A stretch of 14,486 bases of DNA from an uncultured Lachnospiraceae bacterium (GCA_910579495.1 CAJTVD010000041.1:20163-34648); one strand, 5' to 3'; counted from the first letter of the stretch, positions 1-6,909 are shown. Notes: generated by a model from the sequence alone, not told the origin. Made by a program: numbers and translations.

Positions 1-491
1 CAGCCGGTGAGCTTAGGGATGAAAAAATTACGCCGGATACCATAAGGAAAGGCTTGTGGGAATGCCACTGGCCTGGCAGGATGGAGGAGATCCTGCCGGG
101 GATATATTTAGATGGCGCCCATAATGAGGATGGCATAGAGGCGCTTTTAAATACAGTAAGGAAAGACGGCTGTTGGGGGAGAAGGTTTTTGCTGTTTGGG
201 GTTGCCGGTGACAAAAGCTATGGGGCAATGATAAAACGGATTGCCCACTCGGGGCTTTTTGGCCATGTGGCGGTGGCTGTGCTGGAAACGGAAAGAAGCG
301 CTTCCATGGACAGGCTGAAAACAGTGTGGGGGCAATATAAAGAAATCCCTTGCCTTTTTTATGATAATGCGGAAGAAGCATACCTGCATCTGCTTGGTGA
401 GAGAAGGGGCGGAGATTTCATTTATATTGCAGGTTCGTTATATTTGGCAGGGGAGATGAAAACCCTGATAAGGAGAATGCAGAATGATTGA
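1..491 (+). CDS. folC: Folylpolyglutamate synthase / dihydrofolate synthase, C-terminal part (5' end outside window)
   Basis: FolC adds glutamate to dihydropteroate and to tetrahydrofolates in the cytoplasm, using ATP. The reading frame is open from position 3, so the gene starts before the window; about 162 codons are visible, while the family is usually 420-450 residues. The diagnostic segment is WPGRMEEI followed by LDGAHNEDG, the conserved junction into the C-terminal ligase domain (family knowledge: LDGAHNP in most members; here E replaces P). The rest of the visible part fits the Rossmann-like C-terminal domain. The stop at 489-491 overlaps the next small ORF by 8 nt, which suggests translational coupling. 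No start or promoter can be assessed. The family call is firm; assignment as bifunctional or monofunctional cannot be made from this part. Confidence 0.9.
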   Translation, partial: AGELRDEKITPDTIRKGLWECHWPGRMEEILPGIYLDGAHNEDGIEALLNTVRKDGCWGRRFLLFGVAGDKSYGAMIKRIAHSGLFGHVAVAVLETERSASMDRLKTVWGQYKEIPCLFYDNAEEAYLHLLGERRGGDFIYIAGSLYLAGEMKTLIRRMQND

Positions 492-648
492 TTTTGAAGA
501 AGAATTGAAAAAGTTCAGTCCCAGCCTTGAGGTGGAGGATGCGGAAGAGGCAATCACCAGCCAGGATTTGACGGATATGGCAGATGTTTTAATTAAGATG
601 GCGGAAACTGTGGAAGCGGCTAAGACGGAAGAAGAGAAGAAAGAATAA
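484..648 (+). CDS. Small acidic protein of 54 residues, unknown function
   Basis: This ORF starts with ATG inside the last codons of folC and ends 11 nt before the next gene, so it sits tightly in the same transcription unit. An AAGGAG ribosome binding site at 470-475 lies 8 nt upstream of the start. The product begins MIDFEEELKKFSPSLEVED and ends in a lysine/glutamate-rich tail (EEEKKE). It is strongly acidic, probably helical, with no cysteine, signal peptide or membrane segment. I do not recognise a family. The good RBS, overlap with folC and tight spacing to the TPR gene are the evidence that it is real. It could be a small partner of the downstream TPR protein, but that is inference from position only. 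Confidence 0.7.
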   Translation: MIDFEEELKKFSPSLEVEDAEEAITSQDLTDMADVLIKMAETVEAAKTEEEKKE

Positions 649-659
649 GGAGAGACCGC

Positions 660-2087
660 ATGGTTTGTTATAATTGTGGAGGCAGTTTGTCAGAATACGA
701 TTTTTGTACCAATTGCGGTGTGGACGTGGCTCTTTACAAAAAGATTATGTTTATTTCCAACCGCTTTTATAATGATGGGCTGGAAAAGGCTACGGTAAGG
801 GATTTATCAGGGGCAGTTGCCAGCCTGCGGCAGAGCATTAAATTTAATAAGAATAATATTGCGGCCAGGAACCTTCTGGGTCTTGTTTATTTTGAAATGG
901 GGGAGGTGGTGTCAGCTTTAGGGGAGTGGGTGATCAGTAAAAACCTAAGCCCCAAGAAAAATATCGCAGATGATTATATTGATATGATACAGACCAACCA
1001 GTCCAGGCTGGACGCCATCAACCAGACGATAAAGAAATATAACCAGGCGCTTGCTTACTGCCGCCAGGACAGCAATGACCTGGCAGTGATACAGCTAAAA
1101 AAGGTGCTGTCTTATAATCCCAAGTTTGTCCGTGCCCACCAGCTCCTGGCACTGCTTTATATCAATTCGGAAGAATGGGAGAAAGCAAACAAGGAGCTTT
1201 ATAAATGCAGCCAGATAGATATTAACAATACCACCACCCTCCGCTACCAGAGGGAAGTGGAGAAGATGCTTGTGCCGGAGGGCACGGCAAAAAACGCACC
1301 AAAGAAAAAAACACCGCATGCAGAAAATGTGGTGCGCTACCGCAGCGGCAATGAGACCATTATCCAGCCGGTTAATGGGAAGCAGTCAAAGGGCGCTTCC
1401 ACTTTGCTGAACCTGGGGATCGGTGTGGCCATTGGCATGGCCATTGCCTGCTTTCTCATATTGCCCGGGCAGATCCAAAATGCCAAGGCAGGTATAGCGG
1501 ATAATTTAAGGGATGTCAGTGAGCAGCTGGATGCCAAGACCGCCACTATTGACGAGCAGGTACAGGAAATACAAAGGCTTAAGGATGAAAGTGGGAAACT
1601 GGCGGAGGAGCTTGCCGCTTACCAGGGAACGGACGGGGCTATCAGGGTGACGGACGGGCTGATGCTGGCGGTGGATGCCTACCTGAAAAATCCCGGCGAT
1701 ATTGAAACCATTGCCGCCAGGCTGGAGGCGCTGGAAGAGGAGGAAGGGCAGGAGGAAGCCAATGAGAACAAGACAGAGGCTTATATGGAGCTGTACGGAA
1801 GCTTTGTGTCGGTAGTGGGCAGGGGGCTTACAGATTATTATTATAACATTGGCCATACCAGCTACAGGAATGACCAGTTTGCAGAGGCGCTTCCTAATCT
1901 CCTGCGGGCTTACCAGTATGATGAGAAAAACGGCGATGCCCTGTTTTACCTGGGGAACTGCTATCGGGCTACAGGAGAAATTGATAAGGCAAAAGAGGTT
2001 TATGCCAAGGTAATTGATGATTTTCCAGGCACAGTCAAAGCAAGCCGTGCGGAAACTTACCTGGCAGAGATCAATAATGCAGAATAA
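660..2087 (+). CDS. Zinc-ribbon, single-pass membrane protein with N- and C-terminal TPR repeats
   Basis: The 475-residue product starts with a four-cysteine zinc ribbon (MVCYNCGG, then FCTNCG; Cys 3, 6, 16, 19). TPR-like helices follow at about 40-100 (ASLRQSIKFNKNNIAARNLL) and 130-190 (LAVIQLKKVLSYNPKF). A basic linker comes next, then a hydrophobic segment at about 247-268 that looks like one transmembrane helix, a coiled coil at about 280-322, and a second TPR block at 395-470 (FAEALPNLLRAYQYDEKNGDALFYLGNCYRATG). With no signal peptide, the zinc ribbon is probably cytoplasmic and the coiled coil plus C-terminal TPRs extracytoplasmic; this topology is inferred. TPRs bind other proteins, so a scaffold or envelope assembly role is possible, but no reaction is implied. 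The RBS AAGGAGAG lies just before the ATG. It is the last gene before the terminator at 2098-2130. Confidence 0.85.
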   Translation: MVCYNCGGSLSEYDFCTNCGVDVALYKKIMFISNRFYNDGLEKATVRDLSGAVASLRQSIKFNKNNIAARNLLGLVYFEMGEVVSALGEWVISKNLSPKKNIADDYIDMIQTNQSRLDAINQTIKKYNQALAYCRQDSNDLAVIQLKKVLSYNPKFVRAHQLLALLYINSEEWEKANKELYKCSQIDINNTTTLRYQREVEKMLVPEGTAKNAPKKKTPHAENVVRYRSGNETIIQPVNGKQSKGASTLLNLGIGVAIGMAIACFLILPGQIQNAKAGIADNLRDVSEQLDAKTATIDEQVQEIQRLKDESGKLAEELAAYQGTDGAIRVTDGLMLAVDAYLKNPGDIETIAARLEALEEEEGQEEANENKTEAYMELYGSFVSVVGRGLTDYYYNIGHTSYRNDQFAEALPNLLRAYQYDEKNGDALFYLGNCYRATGEIDKAKEVYAKVIDDFPGTVKASRAETYLAEINNAE

Positions 2088-2097
2088 ACGTGATACC

Positions 2098-2130
2098 AAA
2101 GAGGACAGACGCAGGTTTGTTCTCTTTTTT
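2098..2130 (+). terminator. Intrinsic terminator after the TPR gene
   Basis: A 10-bp stem (AAAGAGGACA pairing with TGTTCTCTTT, one G-U pair) with a 10-nt loop ends in a run of six T. It starts 10 nt after the TPR gene stop and separates the folC unit from the spoIIA operon. Confidence 0.85.
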
Positions 2131-2132
2131 AT

Positions 2133-2211
2133 GCGCAGGGGCGCACAGATGAAATTGTTGCTTACGCAACGTGTGCCCCGCGCGGCGAGTAGGGAGAAAC
2201 TCTTCCCTACT
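2133..2211 (+). promoter_or_regulatory. Structured GC-rich leader before spoIIAA (two stem-loops)
   Basis: Two stem-loops fill the gap between the upstream terminator and the spoIIAA RBS. The first pairs GCGC (2133-2136) with GCGC (2180-2183), skips one A, pairs GGGGCGCAC (2138-2146) with GTGTGCCCC (2171-2179, one G-U), then after a 10-nt one-sided bulge pairs GTTGC (2157-2161) with GCAAC (2166-2170) around a TTAC tetraloop. The second is a perfect 8-bp stem, AGTAGGGA (2188-2195) with TCCCTACT (2204-2211). Neither is followed by a T-run, so they are not simple terminators. They could be a cis-regulatory RNA, a protein-binding site, or a REP-like palindromic repeat. I found no convincing sigma-H promoter or Spo0A box here. 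Confidence 0.5.
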
Positions 2212-2250
2212 TGATTGCAGTGGGTAACCCGGTGAAAGGAGGGAAGCGGT

Positions 2251-2559
2251 ATGGAAGAAGATTTTAAGGTGATTGACAATTACCTGATGGTGAGGATGCC
2301 GGAGGAGGTGGACCATCACAAGTCAGTTTACATAAGCAGGACAGCAGATGAATTTATTATGAAGGAAGGGGTGGGGAATATTGTTTTTGACTTTGAGGAT
2401 ACCCGGTTTATGGACAGCTCCGGCATAGGGATTATCATTGGCAGGTATAAGAAAATATCCTATTTTGGAGGAAAAGTGTTTGCCATAAATGCGGATACCA
2501 GGGTGAAACGCACTTTGATGATATGCGGGTTACATAAGGTGATTGAGATTATGGAGTAA
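2251..2559 (+). CDS. spoIIAA: Anti-sigma F factor antagonist SpoIIAA
   Basis: SpoIIAA is the anti-anti-sigma factor of the forespore switch. In its unphosphorylated form it binds SpoIIAB and frees SigF; SpoIIAB inactivates it by phosphorylating a conserved serine. The 102-residue product is a complete STAS domain. The motif FMDSSGIGIIIGRYK at 53-67 matches the Bacillus subtilis phosphorylation site, and Ser56 aligns with B. subtilis Ser58. LDHH-like EVDHH at 19-23 and VKRTLMICGLHKVI near the C-terminus are also family features. The start is set by GGAGGGAAGCGGT just upstream of the ATG. It is first in the spoIIAA-spoIIAB-sigF operon, and the order confirms the assignment over other STAS proteins such as RsbV. 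Confidence 0.96.
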   Translation: MEEDFKVIDNYLMVRMPEEVDHHKSVYISRTADEFIMKEGVGNIVFDFEDTRFMDSSGIGIIIGRYKKISYFGGKVFAINADTRVKRTLMICGLHKVIEIME

Positions 2560-2606
2560 GAGAGAGACAAAAATTACGGCGGCTGTTGCCGGGGAAAGGA
2601 CTTGGT

Positions 2607-3125
2607 ATGGAAACAGGACAGAAAATGGGGGATGGGGTGAGAAGGAAGGGCATCCAGCGCAATGAGATGTATATGACATTTGACGCTGTTTCAGAGAATG
2701 AAGCCTTCGCGCGGATTGCGGTGGCGGCATTTGTGTCACCCTTAAACCCTACCATGGAGGAAATTTCGGATATTAAGACAGCGGTTTCAGAGGCAGTGAC
2801 CAATGCCATTATCCATGGGTATGACGAGGAGTTTACCCAGGGCAGCGGGGCAGAGGGGGCTGCCCAGGTGTATATGAGATGCCTGATAGAGGAGGATGTG
2901 CTCCATGTGGAGGTAAAGGACACAGGAAAAGGCATTGAGGATATAGAAAAGGCGATGGAACCGCTCTTTACCACCAAACCGGAAATGGACAGGTCCGGTA
3001 TGGGATTTGCCTTTATGGAGGCTTTCATGGATGACCTGGAGGTGATCTCAAAGCCAGGGGTTGGCACCATGGTACTGATGAAAAAAAAGCTGGGGACAAG
3101 TTCCTGGCTGGTACAAGAGGAATGA
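2607..3125 (+). CDS. spoIIAB: Anti-sigma F factor SpoIIAB (serine kinase)
   Basis: SpoIIAB holds SigF inactive before septation and phosphorylates SpoIIAA. It is a GHKL-fold kinase. Visible motifs are the N box SEAVTNAIIHGY (61-72, with Glu62 and Asn66), the G1 box VKDTGKGIED (103-112) and the G2 box RSGMGFAFM (129-137). I chose the ATG at 2607 because GGGGAAAGGA lies 6 nt upstream. The open frame goes back to a TTG at 2586, which lacks a comparable RBS. With this start the protein has 172 residues, and the part aligning to the B. subtilis start (NEMHLEF there, NEMYMTF here) begins at about residue 19. This gives an N-terminal extension of about 17 basic or polar residues. The stop is 3 nt before sigF, so the two are coupled. 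Confidence 0.95.
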   Translation: METGQKMGDGVRRKGIQRNEMYMTFDAVSENEAFARIAVAAFVSPLNPTMEEISDIKTAVSEAVTNAIIHGYDEEFTQGSGAEGAAQVYMRCLIEEDVLHVEVKDTGKGIEDIEKAMEPLFTTKPEMDRSGMGFAFMEAFMDDLEVISKPGVGTMVLMKKKLGTSSWLVQEE

Positions 3126-3128
3126 GCC

Positions 3129-3854
3129 ATGACGGAGAATGCGGTACTGATCGAAAGGGCACAGGCGGGAGAAAAGGAAGCAAGGGAAGTACTTATAGAG
3201 CAGAATCTGGGACTGGTGCGCCATATCGTAAAGCGTTTTTGGGGAAGGGGATATGAGCCGGAAGACCTGTTCCAGATTGGCGTGATCGGGCTGATGAAGT
3301 CCATTGACAAGTTTGACACAAGCTATGACGTGAAATTTTCCACCTATGCAGTGCCCCTGATCACTGGGGAAATCAAAAGATTCCTCCGGGATGACGGTAT
3401 GGTGAAGGTATCGCGGACGCTGAAAGAAAACGGCGTTAAGATTAAATGTGCAAGGGAGCGGCTTGGCAGGGCTCTTGGCAGGGAGCCGGTGCTGGAAGAG
3501 GTGGCAAAGGAAGCCGCCCTTACAGTGGATGAGGTAGTCCTTGCCATGGAGGCGAATGTGCAGGTGGAGTCCATTTATAAGTCCGTTTACCAAAGCGATG
3601 GCAATGAAATTTTCATGGTGGACCAGCTTGCGGACGAAAAGCAAAGCGAACAGGAGGCGCTTTTGAACCATCTGGTGGTACGCCAGCTGATCGGCGACCT
3701 CCCGGAAAAGGAGCAGATACTGATAAAACTCCGCTATTACCAGGGAAAGACACAGACAGAGGTGGCCAAAGTACTGGGCATCAGCCAGGTACAGGTAAGC
3801 CGTATGGAGAAAAAAATTTTGCTTTCTATGCGGCAGAAAATGGCTGACGGATAG
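3129..3854 (+). CDS. sigF: RNA polymerase sporulation sigma factor SigF (SpoIIAC)
   Basis: SigF is the first compartment-specific sigma factor and directs early forespore transcription. The 241-residue product has region 2 (LVRHIVKRFWGRGYEPEDLF, then IGLMKSIDKFDTSYDVKFST, about 29-72), region 3 (about 95-145) and region 4 with a helix-turn-helix (GKTQTEVAKVLGISQVQVSR, 206-225). It lacks region 1.1, as expected for sporulation sigma factors. SigG is a close paralogue with the same architecture; the position directly after spoIIAB decides for SigF. The start ATG follows CAAGAGGAATGAGCC, with AGAGGA as RBS overlapping the end of spoIIAB. A terminator begins 27 nt after the stop, so no spoVA genes follow in this operon. 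Confidence 0.95.
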   Translation: MTENAVLIERAQAGEKEAREVLIEQNLGLVRHIVKRFWGRGYEPEDLFQIGVIGLMKSIDKFDTSYDVKFSTYAVPLITGEIKRFLRDDGMVKVSRTLKENGVKIKCARERLGRALGREPVLEEVAKEAALTVDEVVLAMEANVQVESIYKSVYQSDGNEIFMVDQLADEKQSEQEALLNHLVVRQLIGDLPEKEQILIKLRYYQGKTQTEVAKVLGISQVQVSRMEKKILLSMRQKMADG

Positions 3855-3881
3855 AAAATGGGAAAAACAGCATGGAGTCTG

Positions 3882-3915
3882 GCGGAAAGAACGTTACAGG
3901 GGCTTTCCGCTTTTT
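3882..3915 (+). terminator. Intrinsic terminator of the spoIIA operon
   Basis: A perfect 8-bp stem GCGGAAAG / CTTTCCGC with a 13-nt loop is followed directly by TTTTT, 27 nt after the sigF stop. Confidence 0.85.
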
Positions 3916-4022
3916 GGCATGCACACGGGCGCCCGGGAAAAATGTCAGCGGGGGCTGGCGGGTGCGAAACTTCCCAGCCTGTTTGGAATCTCTTAGTTAG
4001 GCCTTTAAATTTTAAAATTCCC

Positions 4023-4050
4023 TTGCAAATCTATTATTTTATGCTAGACT
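4023..4050 (+). promoter_or_regulatory. Possible promoter of the chemotaxis receptor gene
   Basis: TTGCAA and TAGACT are separated by 16 bp in the AT-rich stretch 240 nt before the receptor start; an overlapping TATAAT at 4050-4055 has poorer spacing. A weak sigma-D-like alternative (TAAA at 4006-4009, 15 bp, then GCAAATCT) shares only about half of the GCCGATAT consensus. The call is tentative. Confidence 0.3.
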
Positions 4051-4055
4051 ATAAT

Positions 4056-4267
4056 TATAATTGTTATATCATGTTAGAGGAAGAAAGTATTCTCCAAAAG
4101 GAGTTTATTATATAAAAAGCGAGAAAGGCAGCAAATTGGTATGGGAGTATCAAAATATTTAATGAAAGAGAGGGATTTACAGTAATAATTTACAAGAGTG
4201 GAAGGGTAGCAAGTAACAGTTTGAGAAGGGTTTGAAGGTAAGATGAGATGAAGAGGAGATATGGGTA
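4056..4267 (+). other. Long purine-rich leader of the chemotaxis receptor gene
   Basis: About 210 nt between the candidate promoter and the receptor start contain no convincing ORF. The last 150 nt are rich in purines on this strand and end in the GAGGAG ribosome binding site at 4253-4258. I looked for c-di-GMP riboswitch core motifs, which often precede clostridial receptors, and did not see them. No stable hairpin is obvious. Confidence 0.4.
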
Positions 4268-5965
4268 ATGTTGAAAAAGGAGAAGATTGAAAAAAGACTT
4301 GTAAGGTCTTTTTTTATTGTGGCGTCAATAACAGCAGTTGCAGCGATTGTAGGGCTGATTGCGATTTTGGGAATTTCAGCAAGATATTCTTATGCACTGA
4401 ATAATTTTGGTTTTGCCCAGGGGGATATTGGCAGGGCGATGTTTGAATTTGCAGATATCAGATCCTCCCTCCGGGCGGCGATTGGTTATGATGAGAAGGA
4501 TGCTATTGAGTCGGTGGTCAAGCAGCATGATGTTATGAAGGCTGAATTTGAAAAGAGCTTTGCCCAGGTGGAAGCCACCATTGTGTCAGAGGACGGAAGG
4601 AAAAGCTATGATGCTATTAAGGCGGAGCTGGAGGCTTACTGGAAGCTGGACGATACGATTATGAAGCTGGGTTCAACCACAGACAGGGAGCTGTGTAAAC
4701 AGGCGCAGGAAATGGCCCTTAATGAACTTTCTGTTGCCTATAACAGTATCTATGAAAAGCTGGAAGGGCTTTTGGATGTGAAGGTGACAGAAGGGAACAG
4801 CCTGTCAAAAAGCCTTGCGGTTATTGAGGGGCTGCTGGCTGTCTTGATTTTGGCAGTGATTATGGGTGCCATGTGGGTTGCGCTGGCTATTGGGAAGAAG
4901 ATTGCCGGAGGGATCGGGAAGCCTCTCCAGAAGCTGGGGGAGCGTATCGAAACCTTTTCTATGGGAGATTTGACATCCCCCTTCCCGGTGATTCATACCG
5001 GTGACGAAGTGGAGGACATGGGCAACCATGTGGTACAAATGGCGGAAAACCTCAGCGCGATCATCCATGATATGGCAGAAGTCCTGGGGGAAATGGCAGG
5101 CGGCAATTACACAGTCAGGTCTAAGATCACAGAGAAATATACCGGTGACTTTAAACAGATGTATGAGTCCATGCGCGGGCTGCGGGACCAGATGACGGAA
5201 ACCCTTTGTTCCATAGGGGAAACTTCCGGCCAGGTGAATTCCGGCTCCAACGATGTGGCGGCGGCTTCCCAGACCCTTGCGGAAGGGGCCACAGAGCAGG
5301 CAAGTGCGGTACAGGAGCTTCATGCAACGATCAGCGATATTACGGAAACGATGCAAAAGAGTGCGGAAAATGCAGACGAGTCTTACAGGAAAGCTCAGCA
5401 TTATGCCAATGAGGCGGATAACAGCAGGGAAGAGATGGACACGCTGATGAACGCTATGGTGCGGATAAACGATGCCTCCACAAGGATTGGGGATATCATA
5501 TCCGAGATAGAGTCCATTGCCTCCCAGACCAACCTTCTGTCCCTCAATGCATCCATAGAAGCGGCAAGGGCGGGAGAATCAGGACGCGGCTTTGCAGTAG
5601 TGGCTTCCCAGATCAGGGAGCTGGCAGACCAGAGCGCGAAGGCGGCAGTAGATACCAGGAAGCTGATTGAAGGCTCCCTGAAGGAGGTTTCCCAGGGGAA
5701 CCAGGCAGCAGAGCGTGCATCAGGGGCCATAGAGTCAGTGGTAGACGGCATTAAGCAGATTGCAGAATTTTCACAGAATCTGAAGGTTATGGTGGATAAC
5801 CAGGCGGAAGCAATGCGCCAGGCAGAAATAGGTGTCAACAAGATTTCGGAAGTGGTGCAGAACAATGCGGCAACAGCCCAGGAGGCTTCTGCCACCAGCC
5901 AGGAATTATCCTCCCAGTCTGTGATACTGGATAACCTGATCGGCCAGTTTAAATTGAGAAGATGA
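4268..5965 (+). CDS. Methyl-accepting chemotaxis protein
   Basis: This 565-residue transmembrane receptor should report a ligand or envelope signal to a CheA-CheW complex. Segments in order: short basic N-terminus, TM1 (about 14-37), an extracellular helical region of about 145 residues (38-182) compatible with a four-helix-bundle sensor, TM2 (about 183-207), HAMP (about 208-262, IGKPLQKLGERIETFSMGDL), a linker that itself resembles a divergent HAMP (GEMAGGNYTVRSKI...), and the signalling coiled coil. The conserved hairpin tip is clear: IASQTNLLSLNASIEAARAG followed by ESGRGFAVVA at about 417-446. There is no C-terminal CheR-binding pentapeptide. The start ATG has GAGGAG 9 nt upstream. It stands alone with no che or flagellar genes beside it, so the ligand cannot be guessed. 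It could equally feed a non-motility CheA-like pathway. Confidence 0.93.
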   Translation: MLKKEKIEKRLVRSFFIVASITAVAAIVGLIAILGISARYSYALNNFGFAQGDIGRAMFEFADIRSSLRAAIGYDEKDAIESVVKQHDVMKAEFEKSFAQVEATIVSEDGRKSYDAIKAELEAYWKLDDTIMKLGSTTDRELCKQAQEMALNELSVAYNSIYEKLEGLLDVKVTEGNSLSKSLAVIEGLLAVLILAVIMGAMWVALAIGKKIAGGIGKPLQKLGERIETFSMGDLTSPFPVIHTGDEVEDMGNHVVQMAENLSAIIHDMAEVLGEMAGGNYTVRSKITEKYTGDFKQMYESMRGLRDQMTETLCSIGETSGQVNSGSNDVAAASQTLAEGATEQASAVQELHATISDITETMQKSAENADESYRKAQHYANEADNSREEMDTLMNAMVRINDASTRIGDIISEIESIASQTNLLSLNASIEAARAGESGRGFAVVASQIRELADQSAKAAVDTRKLIEGSLKEVSQGNQAAERASGAIESVVDGIKQIAEFSQNLKVMVDNQAEAMRQAEIGVNKISEVVQNNAATAQEASATSQELSSQSVILDNLIGQFKLRR

Positions 5966-5970
5966 TGTTT

Positions 5971-6044
5971 AACAAACGCCGTCACGCCCCGTGGGCCGGC
6001 TTATTGTAACAAACGCCGTCGCGCTTCGCGGGCCGGCTTATTGT
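5971..6044. repeat. Two tandem 37-bp palindromic units (REP-like)
   Basis: Copy 1 spans 5971-6007 and copy 2 spans 6008-6044. They match at 33 of 37 positions, both starting AACAAACGCCGTC and ending GGGCCGGCTTATTGT. Each is an imperfect palindrome: ACAA/TTGT at the ends, GCCG/CGGC inside, and a central hairpin CACG-CCC-CGTG in copy 1 or CGCG-CTT-CGCG in copy 2. Two of the four differences are a matched pair (A-T to G-C) that keeps the stem; the other two are in the loop. The units sit directly after the receptor stop codon and before a terminator, the usual place for REP elements. Confidence 0.85.
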
Positions 6045-6046
6045 AA

Positions 6047-6080
6047 TAAAAAGGGTACAGCGCGTGCTGTACCCTTTTTA
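6047..6080. terminator. Strong bidirectional intrinsic terminator
   Basis: A perfect 14-bp stem, AAAAAGGGTACAGC / GCTGTACCCTTTTT, closes on a GCGT loop. The A-tract on one side and T-tract on the other make it work in both directions, which suits its place between the convergent receptor gene and HAD gene. Confidence 0.92.
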
Positions 6081-6099
6081 TGCCCGCGCTGTACCTGGC

Positions 6100-6759
6100 T
6101 CAGCCCCCCTGCCGGGTTTGTAGAAAATCCCGCACTTCCAGAAGGGTGGCGCATTTTTGGGATACCAGCGGCGCAAGCTCCGGGCCTGGCTGTATCAGAT
6201 CCGGGACCATAATCGTTTGCATCCCGGCACTATGGGCGGAACGGATGCCGTTGGGAGAATCTTCTATGGCATAACAGCCAGAGGGGAGGACGCCCAGCGA
6301 TTCACAGGCTTTCAGGTAAATTTCAGGGTGTGGTTTGCTGTGGGAAACCATATCGCCGCATATGATGGTGTGGAAATTGGCCAAAAGCCCTATACTTTCC
6401 ATTTCTTTTCTTACCACTTCTTCCCTGGTGGAGGAGGCAAGCCCAATCCGGTAACGGTTTTCCAGAAGGAAATCAAACAATTGGTATACCCCGGGCTTTA
6501 CGGGAAGCCCGTTTTTGGCAACCTGTGCCTGAAAGATTTCTGAAGCCATTCCCCTGTATTTATGGTAGGGAAAATCTTTTCCATAAACCCGCAGGAATAA
6601 AGCCTCCGTTTCCGGGGCAGTGATACCGATACACTGCATCAGGGTACCACGTATGCCTGCAATGCCTTCCCTGCGGGCAATCTGTTCCCAGATATCCAAA
6701 ATCAGCGCCTCTGTGTCAATCAAAACGCCGTCCATGTCAAAAATTACATTTTTTATCAT
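6100..6759 (-). CDS. HAD-superfamily hydrolase, beta-phosphoglucomutase-like subfamily
   Basis: The 219-residue product has all four HAD motifs: motif I IFDMDGVLIDTE with nucleophile Asp8 and general acid/base Asp10, motif II GLASST around Ser109-Thr111, motif III SKPHPEIY with Lys142, and motif IV AIEDSPNG with Glu166 and Asp167. The helical cap at about 15-85 between motifs I and II makes it subclass IA, the group of beta-phosphoglucomutases and sugar-phosphate phosphatases. The substrate cannot be read from sequence; phosphatase or mutase are both possible. The open frame begins at a TTG one codon earlier, but the ATG at 6759 is preferred because AGGAGGAG lies about 7 nt upstream. It is a single-gene unit with a promoter at 6807-6835. 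Confidence 0.92.
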   Translation of the reverse strand: MIKNVIFDMDGVLIDTEALILDIWEQIARREGIAGIRGTLMQCIGITAPETEALFLRVYGKDFPYHKYRGMASEIFQAQVAKNGLPVKPGVYQLFDFLLENRYRIGLASSTREEVVRKEMESIGLLANFHTIICGDMVSHSKPHPEIYLKACESLGVLPSGCYAIEDSPNGIRSAHSAGMQTIMVPDLIQPGPELAPLVSQKCATLLEVRDFLQTRQGG

Positions 6760-6806
6760 CAAGTCTCCTCCTGCTGTTTATAAGCGGCACATTCATAACC
6801 ATATCT

Positions 6807-6835
6807 ATTATAGCCTGTTTGGGCTTAGATGGAAA
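6807..6835 (-). promoter_or_regulatory. Promoter of the HAD hydrolase gene
   Basis: On the minus strand, TTTCCA (-35, four of six matches) and a perfect TATAAT (-10) are separated by exactly 17 bp. The -10 is about 48 nt upstream of the HAD start. Confidence 0.55.
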
Positions 6836-6880
6836 TTACTTTTTAGCAGCCCTTATTTTGTGGGCTGTATAGGGCAGCAG

Positions 6881-6909
6881 TTGCGGAATGCTGCATTTTG
6901 CTATATAAT
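6881..6909 (+). promoter_or_regulatory. Promoter of the PHP gene and probably sigH
   Basis: TTGCGG (-35) and a perfect TATAAT (-10) are separated by exactly 17 bp, 56 nt before the PHP start. It is divergent from the HAD promoter in the same intergenic region. Confidence 0.6.

Noticed and set aside
2131..2250. Sigma-H promoter or Spo0A box before spoIIAA
   Set aside because: GTAGGGAGA with TTGATTG only loosely resembles the sigma-H consensus and sits inside a hairpin; no TGTCGAA box is seen.
1506..2279. 257-codon minus-strand ORF over the TPR gene
   Set aside because: It is antisense to a well-supported gene and its terminator, and the translation has no recognisable domain.
2586..2606. TTG start for spoIIAB
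   Set aside because: There is no suitable RBS for it, whereas GGGGAAAGGA is well placed for the ATG at 2607.
2549..3319. 256-codon minus-strand ORF over spoIIAB and sigF
   Set aside because: It is a shadow of two certain genes; the serine-rich, low-complexity product is typical of antisense frames.
3858..4115. 85-codon ORF after sigF
   Set aside because: The sigF terminator (3882-3915) and the AT-rich promoter-like region lie inside it, no RBS precedes it, and the product has no family features.
4056..4267. c-di-GMP riboswitch in the receptor leader
   Set aside because: The core motifs of the GEMM classes and the expected paired helices are not present.
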